Part shown: positions 7,101 through 13,089 of the stretch, piece after piece
Layout of the letters: each line of letters opens with the position of its first letter
How positions within the stretch are numbered: position 1 is the first letter of the stretch
DNA from: an uncultured candidate division Zixibacteria bacterium
Lineage (GTDB): Bacteria; Zixibacteria; MSB-5A5; GN15; PGXB01
Direction: 5' to 3'
Length of the DNA: 15,909 nucleotides
Assembly: GCA_937925655.1 (NCBI GenBank)
Contig: CALAMC010000004.1
Coordinates: forward strand, 1-15,909
The notes under the pieces: model-generated
What the model was told of the DNA's origin: nothing
Database searches by the model: none
The model's input: only the letters and a program-made list of their open reading frames with translations
Translations under genes and position numbers: made by a program

Positions 7101-8719
7101 GGCAAATTCAGACGGGCCGTCGTTATTGAGTCGATGATTTTCTCGGCCAGTTTGATTTGAGGGCTATATGGCAGGATGGCGTCCCGGTATGAACGGGCCA
7201 GCCCATACTCAAGTTCGACGGCCAGGCGAAATATAAGGCGGATAATCTTCTCGCGATAATGCTCGAATTGCTCGTGGTCGATTTTTTCGGAAAATGTCAG
7301 AGTACGATCGATCAGGCCGATCGTTTCGCGTCCGGCGTCGCTGAACTCGGCAATTTCCTTCATCGTATCAAGGCTTCCGGTTATGGCCGAAGTATATTCG
7401 AAATTTCTGCTCCGGCAGTAAGCGACGAAATCCTGAAACCAATTATCCGCCGACTTCATTATTGACGGTCCGGCCAGGATTTTGTCTTTGTTGGCCGAGG
7501 CAAACTGGCGCATCAGAAGCGACCGTGACAGGGCAGCGATGAACGGTTCGTAAATTTCCGGGAGATAGTAATCGGGAGGAATGCCGCCGGCGCTGTCGAG
7601 GACGGGGGAGTTTGGGTCGTTGATATATTTTTCGCCCTCGAAATAATAGCGCGAACTGGTCAGCCGGATGCCGCTGCCGTCGGCCAGGCCTTTATATTCC
7701 TGCACCAGGCCCTTGCCGAAGGTGGTATCGCCGACTAATAAGGCTCTCCCGGCGTATTTAAGCGATCCCGCCACGATTTCCGAAGCTGAAGCCGAGCCCC
7801 GGTCAACCAAAACGATCAGTGGGCGCCCTGTCAGAATATCCGAGCCGGATGAAGAATATTCTATTTTGTCCCAGCGCGACCTTCCTTTGACGCCGACTAC
7901 AAGGCGGTTTTTCTCCAGAAATAATTCGGCCAGGGCTATGGCTTCAAACAGCAGTCCTCCCGGATTATTCTGTAAGTCGAGAATGACCCCTTTGACAGAC
8001 ATCGCCGAATCAATAAGAAGGGAGTCAAGGGTGAGTTTCACCTCTTCGGCGGCCCCAGCGTCGAAGTCTATCAGACGGATATAGCAGATATCATTTTCCA
8101 GCCACCCGGCATACGGGACATGCCGGAGTTTCATCTTCTCGCGAATTATTATAAGGGACAGAGTGTCGTGCATTTCATTGCGCGCCACGGTCAGAAGCAG
8201 GGGCGAATTTTCGGGGCCACGGAGATAATAAGTTGCTTCCAGAGTATTTTTGCCGGACAAATCGACGCTATCGGCTTTTATAATAATATCACCGTTGAGG
8301 ATTCCGGCCTTGAATGCAGGGCCGCCTTCGCGAACCGACATTATCATTAATCCATATTCATCGGGCGTGATGGTGACGCCGATTCCGCTGTAACTGCCGC
8401 TGAATTCCTCGGTCAGCAGGCGAAGTTGTGGTGGTTCCAGAAATGACGAATAACGATCCAGTTCGTCGAAGACGCCATCGCGCGCGTGGCGAATCATGCG
8501 AGCCGGATTATACTCACCGTCATAGAAATACCCGATCAATTGCAGCGCCGAGATGATTTCCCCCTGATAACCGAGGTTAGGTTCGGATATCGTATAAATT
8601 CCGAGCGCGACCAGCAAAACGAGGATGGTCGCAAAAAAACCAAGAGTCCACAAGAAATGACTTCGGACGGCGGCGATTTTTCCTGACAGCTCTATATCTT
8701 CAGCCGGTCGTTCAAGCAT
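7097..8719 (-). CDS. Membrane-anchored S41 carboxyl-terminal processing protease with PDZ domain
   Basis: Of 540 residues, about 20 are cytoplasmic, one transmembrane segment follows (about 23-43, TLGFFATILVLLVALGI), then a periplasmic body. The N-terminal helical part (50-105) is followed by a PDZ domain (about 107-185, starting SGSYSGIGVTI) and the S41 core. The catalytic Ser lies in GSASASE (308-314; Ser311 by spacing), and the Lys in TFGKGLVQ (Lys336, with Gln340 at the usual +4). The family trims or degrades C-termini of envelope proteins. About 150 residues after the core (390-540) form a helical C-terminal extension. The ATG lies 28 nt inside tmk, with GAGG 7 nt before it, which supports this start. 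It is second in the operon. Confidence 0.93.
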   Translation of the reverse strand: MLERPAEDIELSGKIAAVRSHFLWTLGFFATILVLLVALGIYTISEPNLGYQGEIISALQLIGYFYDGEYNPARMIRHARDGVFDELDRYSSFLEPPQLRLLTEEFSGSYSGIGVTITPDEYGLMIMSVREGGPAFKAGILNGDIIIKADSVDLSGKNTLEATYYLRGPENSPLLLTVARNEMHDTLSLIIIREKMKLRHVPYAGWLENDICYIRLIDFDAGAAEEVKLTLDSLLIDSAMSVKGVILDLQNNPGGLLFEAIALAELFLEKNRLVVGVKGRSRWDKIEYSSSGSDILTGRPLIVLVDRGSASASEIVAGSLKYAGRALLVGDTTFGKGLVQEYKGLADGSGIRLTSSRYYFEGEKYINDPNSPVLDSAGGIPPDYYLPEIYEPFIAALSRSLLMRQFASANKDKILAGPSIMKSADNWFQDFVAYCRSRNFEYTSAITGSLDTMKEIAEFSDAGRETIGLIDRTLTFSEKIDHEQFEHYREKIIRLIFRLAVELEYGLARSYRDAILPYSPQIKLAEKIIDSITTARLNLP

Positions 8720-9309
8720 GTTTGAACCTCACGGAAAATTTCGTCGGGAGATTGGCGGCTGTCGATGATGCAAAATCGCCGCTTTTCTTTACGCGCGGTT
8801 TCAAGAAATCCCCGGCGGACGCGGTCAAAAAAGGTTCTCGATTCCGATTCCAACCGGTCGGCGGTTTTCTTGCGCCGCAAAAGTGATGTTTCGTAGTCGA
8901 TGTCGAAAAGAAAAGTCAGGTGCGGCCGGATGCCATCAGTGGCCAGCATATTGAGTTTATTAACCAGATTCAAATCGAGTCGGCGGCCATAGGCCTGGTA
9001 GGCGGTGGTTGAATCGTAGAAGCGGTCGCATAGGATAATACGGCCTTTTTGCAATGCTGGTTTTATAATATGCTCCACGAGTTCGGAGCGGGCGGCAATA
9101 TACAGATTGAGCTCGGTTATGGCATTCATTGAAAGTTTTTTATCCAGAAGAATCCGGCGGATTTTTTCGGAAAATATTGTTGAGCCGGGTTCGCGTATGA
9201 CCAGGGGTTCCACGCCGAGTTTTTTCAAATATCTTTCGGCCAGTTTAAGCTGGGTCGATTTGCCACAGCCATCGATACCCTCGAATGTAATCAAGTATCC
9301 CTTTTTCAT
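8692..9309 (-). CDS. tmk: Thymidylate kinase
   Basis: The 205 residues match the family length. The enzyme phosphorylates dTMP to dTDP with ATP, an essential step in dTTP supply. Visible motifs are the P-loop GIDGCGKST (11-19) in the family context LITFEGIDG, REPG (39-42), DRFYDST (95-101) and the Arg/Lys-rich LID RRKKTADRLES (145-155). The start is fixed by the family N-terminus, which leaves no room for a later ATG. The leader is odd: a strong terminator ends 12 nt before the ATG, and only GGAT sits where a ribosome binding site should be. It is first gene of the run tmk, S41 protease, HAD, nucleotidyltransferase. Confidence 0.96.
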   Translation of the reverse strand: MKKGYLITFEGIDGCGKSTQLKLAERYLKKLGVEPLVIREPGSTIFSEKIRRILLDKKLSMNAITELNLYIAARSELVEHIIKPALQKGRIILCDRFYDSTTAYQAYGRRLDLNLVNKLNMLATDGIRPHLTFLFDIDYETSLLRRKKTADRLESESRTFFDRVRRGFLETARKEKRRFCIIDSRQSPDEIFREVQTCLNDRLKI

Positions 9310-9321
9310 ATCCGTTCAAAC

Positions 9322-9349
9322 AAAAAGGCGAACGTTATCGGTTCGCCTT
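9322..9349 (-). terminator. Rho-independent terminator of ino1, abutting tmk
   Basis: On the minus strand the 9-bp arms AAGGCGAAC (9341-9349) and GTTCGCCTT (9325-9333) enclose a 7-nt loop, and the run of T continues to 9322. It begins 29 nt after the ino1 stop. A separate T9 tract (9362-9370) lies just upstream. The end is 12 nt from the tmk ATG. Confidence 0.85.
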
Positions 9350-9378
9350 AATGTAGGTTCAAAAAAAAACTTTGGAAA

Positions 9379-10605
9379 TTACTTTTTAAGAAGCGTCTTG
9401 CGGGTCACCCGTTTGCGGGGAGTTTCCGTCTTTTTCGCGGCAGTCGTTTTCATCCGATTGGTTGCCGTTTCCATTTTCATTTCCGTCTGCTTTTTAAGCG
9501 TCAGTTTACGCTGCGTGGACGGGGTTGTCTTGTGACCGTATTTTTGAATGAATTCTTCAGTCATGCGACGGGCCTCGTCGTCGGTATACTGTACTGGGGG
9601 CGATTTTTTAAAATAGGCCGACGGTGCTTCCAGTGCGCCTTTAAGGCCATTATCCAGACCCAGCTTGCAGCAACGGACGGCGTCGATCACGACCCCGGCC
9701 GAATTGGGCGAATCCCAGACTTCCATTTTCATTTCGATATTAAGCGGGACATTGCCGAAGGTTGTGCCTTCCATGCGGATGTAGGCCCATTTGCGGTCGC
9801 TTAGCCAGCTGACATAATCCGACGGACCGATATGGACGTTCCCGGGGCCGATGTCATAATCGAGCTGACTGGTGACGGCATTGGTTTTGGAAATTTTCTT
9901 GGATTCCAGCCGCGAGCGTTCCAGCATGTTCAAAAAGTCGGTATTACCACCGACGTTGAGCTGGCTGGTGCGTTCCAGTTTGACGCCGCGTTCGCGGAAG
10001 AGGCGGGTCAGGACACGGTGGGCGATAGTGGCCCCGACCTGCGATTTGATATCGTCACCGATGACCGGCAGGCCGCGTTCTTCGAAACGCTTCTGCCAGT
10101 ATTTTTCGCGGGCGATGAAAACCGGGATGCAGTTGACAAAACCGCAACCGGCGTCCAGAATCTGCTCGACATACCACTTGGTGGCTTCTTCGGATCCAAC
10201 CGGCAGGTAACTTACGACCACGTCGGTTTTGGTATCCTTGAGCAACTTGACGATATCGACCGTGTCGCCGGGGGCTTTCTCGATGATCTCCGAGAGGTAT
10301 TTGCCCAGGCCGTCGTGGGTCATGCCGCGCTGGACGATCACGCCGGTTTTGGGGACATCGCAGAAGCGATAAGTGTTGTTGGGCCAGGTATAGATGGCAT
10401 CGGCGAGGTCTTTGCCGACCTTGTTTTTGTCGATGTCGATGGCGGCCGAAAATTCGATGTCGCGGATATGATACCCGCCCAGGTTGGTATGCATGATGCC
10501 CGGGACGAATTCATCATCGGCGGCGTTTTTGTAAAATTCCACTCCCTGAACGAACGACGAGGCGCAGTTGCCTACTCCGATTATAGCAACTCTCAATTTA
10601 GCCAT
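9379..10605 (-). CDS. ino1: myo-Inositol-1-phosphate synthase with basic C-terminal tail
   Basis: This NAD-dependent enzyme converts glucose-6-phosphate to L-myo-inositol-1-phosphate, the first step toward inositol lipids. The Rossmann loop GVGNCASS (10-17) opens the protein. DDIKSQVGATIAHRVL (184-199), NVGGNTDFLNM (217-227) and SDRKWAYIRMEG (269-280) are signatures of the prokaryotic/actinobacterial-type synthase. The family core ends near residue 355. Residues 358-408 are an extra tail with 17 Lys/Arg, 13 Thr and only 3 acidic residues among 51. The ATG at 10605 is preceded by AAGGAGAG at good spacing. The gene is divergent from the TetR gene and has its own promoter and terminator. Confidence 0.94.
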   Translation of the reverse strand: MAKLRVAIIGVGNCASSFVQGVEFYKNAADDEFVPGIMHTNLGGYHIRDIEFSAAIDIDKNKVGKDLADAIYTWPNNTYRFCDVPKTGVIVQRGMTHDGLGKYLSEIIEKAPGDTVDIVKLLKDTKTDVVVSYLPVGSEEATKWYVEQILDAGCGFVNCIPVFIAREKYWQKRFEERGLPVIGDDIKSQVGATIAHRVLTRLFRERGVKLERTSQLNVGGNTDFLNMLERSRLESKKISKTNAVTSQLDYDIGPGNVHIGPSDYVSWLSDRKWAYIRMEGTTFGNVPLNIEMKMEVWDSPNSAGVVIDAVRCCKLGLDNGLKGALEAPSAYFKKSPPVQYTDDEARRMTEEFIQKYGHKTTPSTQRKLTLKKQTEMKMETATNRMKTTAAKKTETPRKRVTRKTLLKK

Positions 10606-10613
10606 TATGACGA

Positions 10614-10667
10614 CTCTCCTTATATGTTAATCGCGGCCAATATAACCGGCCCTCGTACCGCCCGCAA
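10614..10667 (-). promoter_or_regulatory. ino1 promoter and ribosome binding site
   Basis: On the minus strand, TTGCGG (10662-10667), a 17-bp spacer and TATATT (10639-10644) form a plausible sigma-70 promoter with a weak -35. The short leader carries AAGGAGAG (10614-10621), a strong ribosome binding site. The -10 lies between two GGCC tetramers. Confidence 0.45.
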
Positions 10668-10675
10668 GAAAAATA

Positions 10676-10704
10676 TTGACAATCATATAGTGCAATTATA
10701 TATA
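10676..10704 (+). promoter_or_regulatory. Promoter of the TetR-type gene
   Basis: TTGACA (10676-10681) is perfect. A 17-bp spacer leads to TATATA (10699-10704). The predicted start near 10711 gives a leader of roughly 30 nt. Confidence 0.65.
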
Positions 10705-10706
10705 TT

Positions 10707-10722
10707 ATGACCAATAAGTCAT
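10707..10722. promoter_or_regulatory. Candidate TetR operator
   Basis: The inverted repeat ATGAC-CAATAA-GTCAT lies directly after the -10 box and over the likely transcription start of the TetR gene. That is where a TetR autorepressor would bind. The arms are only 5 bp, so support is modest. Confidence 0.4.
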
Positions 10723-10743
10723 TATTAATATAGTGATGGATAT

Positions 10744-11397
10744 ATGAATGAAAATCTGATTGTCGATCTGGAAGGCCGCGGGGTTGTCTCGGTCACCTTT
10801 CGCAAATTGGCGGCAGCCAAGAAGGAAAAAATATACCGGGCCATATTGGACGCATTCGGCAAAGACGCTTTCGCGCGCGTGGCGCTGGAGAGCGTCGCCA
10901 GAAGCGCCCAGGTCGCCAAGGGATCGCTGGTACAGTATTTTTCCAATAAGGAAAACCTGGCCGTATTCGGCGCCGAAACGCTATTCGATGGATATCAGGC
11001 CCACTGGGAACGCCATTTTGCCGTCGCTCAAAACGGCCGCGCCCGCGACAGGATAATAAGGTTTCTTTTCGAAGAAATCCGCTACTGGACCGAAAACCGG
11101 GCGGAAGCTTTATTCTATGTAAAAATGATGTATGAAAACGGGGCCGGGTTTGCGACATCATTTCGCGAAGGCTTTCATGAATTGCGCCTGGATTACCTGC
11201 ATGAATTACTCCATTCCGGTATTGAAACCCGTGAAATAAGGGCCGGCGCCGATATCGAAGTGGCGGCGGCGATGCTGGCGGCATTCCAAAGTGATTTTGC
11301 CGGTCACATCATTACCGGAGAGAAAAAGATATCGCCGGAGGCGTGCGAGGCAATTATCAGGCGAAGTGTCGAGATAGTTATGGTCGGGTTGAAATAA
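10744..11397 (+). CDS. TetR/AcrR-family transcriptional regulator
   Basis: The 217 residues match the family length. An N-terminal TetR DNA-binding domain spans about residues 26-72, with the helix-turn-helix in ESVARSAQVAKGSLVQYFSNKENL. The typical GxLYxYFxxKExL signature reads GSLVQYFSNKENL (60-72). The C-terminal helical ligand domain is not recognisable to a class. The first 20 residues precede the usual domain start; a weak GGAT before the ATG makes the exact start slightly uncertain. It is divergent from ino1 and convergent with the PfkB/CDP-alcohol phosphotransferase pair, with only 15 nt between its stop and theirs. The likely targets are therefore itself and ino1, and possibly lipid genes. 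The ligand is unknown. Confidence 0.9.
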   Translation: MNENLIVDLEGRGVVSVTFRKLAAAKKEKIYRAILDAFGKDAFARVALESVARSAQVAKGSLVQYFSNKENLAVFGAETLFDGYQAHWERHFAVAQNGRARDRIIRFLFEEIRYWTENRAEALFYVKMMYENGAGFATSFREGFHELRLDYLHELLHSGIETREIRAGADIEVAAAMLAAFQSDFAGHIITGEKKISPEACEAIIRRSVEIVMVGLK

Positions 11398-11412
11398 ATC
11401 GTAAGATTGTTT

Positions 11413-12336
11413 TTACGCCACGGCCACCTTGAAATCATTTTTTTGCAGCAGTATTTCCTGACGTTTACGGACTTCGGTTTCGGTCATGACGAAATCCGGT
11501 CCGACCTGTTCGATCATGATGGAGCTGACGCAGGATGCAAAGCAGCCGGATTTTTTCAAATCATGGGTTCGCAAATATTCAAAGGTAAAACCGGCCATAT
11601 AGGTATCCCCGGCGCCGGTGGCATCGACGAGATTTATCTGGTAGGGCGGGATGTCGATAAAGGCGCGGCCGTCATAAATAACCGAGCCCAGCTCGGCGAG
11701 GGTGACTATGACAATTTCGGGGCCCCAGCTTTTGATAATTTCGGCGGCGCGATAGGGGTCTTGGCGGCAATCGATGCCGGTCAGCACTTTAGCCTCAAGT
11801 TCATTGGGCTTGACAATATCGAAACGGCCAAGAGTTTTTTCGATACCATCTTTTTTCTCGTGATATATCCGGCCGGTGTCATCGGCGTTACGGAGCAGTC
11901 CCTGCGGATCGCAAAAGAGCAGGCCATTAAAATTATTCCGAATTTCGGCAATTTGCTCGAAAGACACTTCGCCCAATATCGGGGCAATCAGGACCGCCTG
12001 CGAATCGGAGTATAGTTTCGGGTCGAGTCTGCCGATATCGGCGGCACGGCCGAGAAGGTCGAGGGTGCGGTTGCCGAAATTATCGTAATAGATCAGCGAA
12101 AAGCCGCCGGAAGATTCGGATTTTATTATATGGCTATCAATATTTAGTGCGGTCAGTTTGGACTTGAAGTGTTCTTTGAAATCATCGCCGATGGCGCCGA
12201 TGAGCCGGGTTTTTTCTCCCAGCTTGGCCAAGGCCAAAGCGGCGTTGGTGGAACATCCAGACAGAACCCTATCTTTAGTATCCACTTTTTGGGTTTTAAT
12301 GTAATCGTAAACGGGGTTACCGATGGCGGTAATCAT
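11413..12336 (-). CDS. PfkB/ribokinase-family sugar kinase
   Basis: The 307 residues show the PfkB signatures: GCSTNAALALAKLG (27-40), KPNELEA (176-182) and DATGAGDT (238-245), with Asp244 as catalytic base and the anion hole in GAGD. The enzyme phosphorylates a sugar, polyol or nucleoside hydroxyl with ATP. The substrate cannot be read from the sequence. Because it lies 14 nt downstream of a CDP-alcohol phosphotransferase likely to use inositol phosphate, and near ino1, myo-inositol is one candidate, since PfkB-type inositol kinases are known. AAGGT precedes the ATG by about 10 nt. The gene is second in a two-gene operon and converges on the TetR gene. Confidence 0.9.
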   Translation of the reverse strand: MITAIGNPVYDYIKTQKVDTKDRVLSGCSTNAALALAKLGEKTRLIGAIGDDFKEHFKSKLTALNIDSHIIKSESSGGFSLIYYDNFGNRTLDLLGRAADIGRLDPKLYSDSQAVLIAPILGEVSFEQIAEIRNNFNGLLFCDPQGLLRNADDTGRIYHEKKDGIEKTLGRFDIVKPNELEAKVLTGIDCRQDPYRAAEIIKSWGPEIVIVTLAELGSVIYDGRAFIDIPPYQINLVDATGAGDTYMAGFTFEYLRTHDLKKSGCFASCVSSIMIEQVGPDFVMTETEVRKRQEILLQKNDFKVAVA

Positions 12337-12350
12337 ATACTATTGGACCT

Positions 12351-12959
12351 TCAATGGTTATTGCGGTTTTTCAGAACCCGGCTGGTGTAAATCAGGCGCT
12401 GAATGGAGGTGATATAGGATGTGACGCCGACAATGATGAGTGCAATTTCCAGCCAGCGGCCTTTGGGGAAAAAATGCTCCAAAAGGGCGCCGATAATGAT
12501 CAGAATAAATTTTTCCAGGCGACCCATAAAGCCGACGGCGCAGTTTTCGATTTTGCCCATCGACTCGGCCGCGGCCCGGGTATAGCTGGCGATAATCATG
12601 CCGAACAGGGCGAAGAGCGCCCACCCCGGATGAACCAGTTTCGACATGGCGATCCCGGCCAGAATGAAAAATTCGCTGTATCGGTCGAAAACGTGGTCGA
12701 GAATGCCACCGAAGGTGGTTCCGATATTGCCCGCCCGCGCGGTGGCACCATCGAGCATATCGACAAAGGCGTTGACGAACATGAAAATCACACCTAAAAT
12801 AATTTCGCCGCGCCAAAAGAATATGCCGGAGGCAATTGCCGAAAGGACGGCCAGGGCGGTCAGGGAATTGGGCGTCAGGCCGATTTTGAGGCAAACGCGC
12901 CCCAGTACCGGTGTCGAACGCTCATAAAACTCCCGTTTTATCTTATTTATTTCAGCCAT
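12351..12959 (-). CDS. CDP-alcohol phosphatidyltransferase, likely phosphatidylinositol-phosphate synthase
   Basis: This is a 202-residue multi-pass membrane protein. The complete CDP-alcohol phosphotransferase motif is present: Asp67-x2-Asp70-Gly71-x2-Ala74-Arg75-x8-Gly84-x3-Asp88-x3-Asp92. Hydrophobic segments follow near 95-112, 113-127, 150-162 and 170-184, and one precedes it near 35-65. The family transfers a polar alcohol onto CDP-diacylglycerol or a CDP-linked lipid. The size and nearby ino1 suggest that the acceptor is inositol-1-phosphate, giving phosphatidylinositol phosphate as in mycobacteria and archaea. Phosphatidylglycerophosphate synthase is the main alternative. GGAG precedes the ATG. 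It is first gene of the operon with the PfkB kinase and is divergent from lepA. Confidence 0.85.
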   Translation of the reverse strand: MAEINKIKREFYERSTPVLGRVCLKIGLTPNSLTALAVLSAIASGIFFWRGEIILGVIFMFVNAFVDMLDGATARAGNIGTTFGGILDHVFDRYSEFFILAGIAMSKLVHPGWALFALFGMIIASYTRAAAESMGKIENCAVGFMGRLEKFILIIIGALLEHFFPKGRWLEIALIIVGVTSYITSIQRLIYTSRVLKNRNNH

Positions 12960-12983
12960 TTAGCATCTCCATATGTGATTGGC

Positions 12984-13011
12984 AATATAGTTTGACCTAA
13001 AACATTGTCAA
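12984..13011 (-). promoter_or_regulatory. Promoter of the phosphotransferase/kinase operon
   Basis: On the minus strand a perfect TTGACA (13006-13011), 16-bp spacer and TATATT (12984-12989) give a strong promoter. The leader is about 18 nt and carries GGAG. Confidence 0.65.
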
Positions 13012-13055
13012 GGGCTTTGACAGGCCGCTTATGCCGATTGACAGAAGGCTGTCAA
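13006..13055. promoter_or_regulatory. Cluster of TGTCAA/TTGACA inverted repeats between divergent promoters
   Basis: TGTCAA (13006-13011) and TTGACA (13017-13022) form one inverted repeat with a 5-nt spacer. TTGACAG (13038-13044) and CTGTCAA (13049-13055) form another with a 4-nt spacer. Two of the half-sites double as the -35 boxes of the divergent promoters. A related TTTGACC lies at 12991-12997. Confidence 0.45.
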
Positions 13056-13066
13056 CAGTGTATTTT
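13038..13066 (+). promoter_or_regulatory. lepA promoter
   Basis: A perfect TTGACA (13038-13043), 17-bp spacer and TATTTT (13061-13066) predict a start near 13073 and a leader of only about 17 nt. The Shine-Dalgarno is weak (AGAGAG). Confidence 0.6.
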
Positions 13067-13089
13067 GGGCCTCTGCCAAAGAGAGACAG

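Noticed and set aside
11400..11417. Bidirectional terminator between the convergent TetR and PfkB genes
   Set aside because: Only 5-bp AT-rich arms (CGTAA/TTACG) overlapping the PfkB stop; too weak to call.
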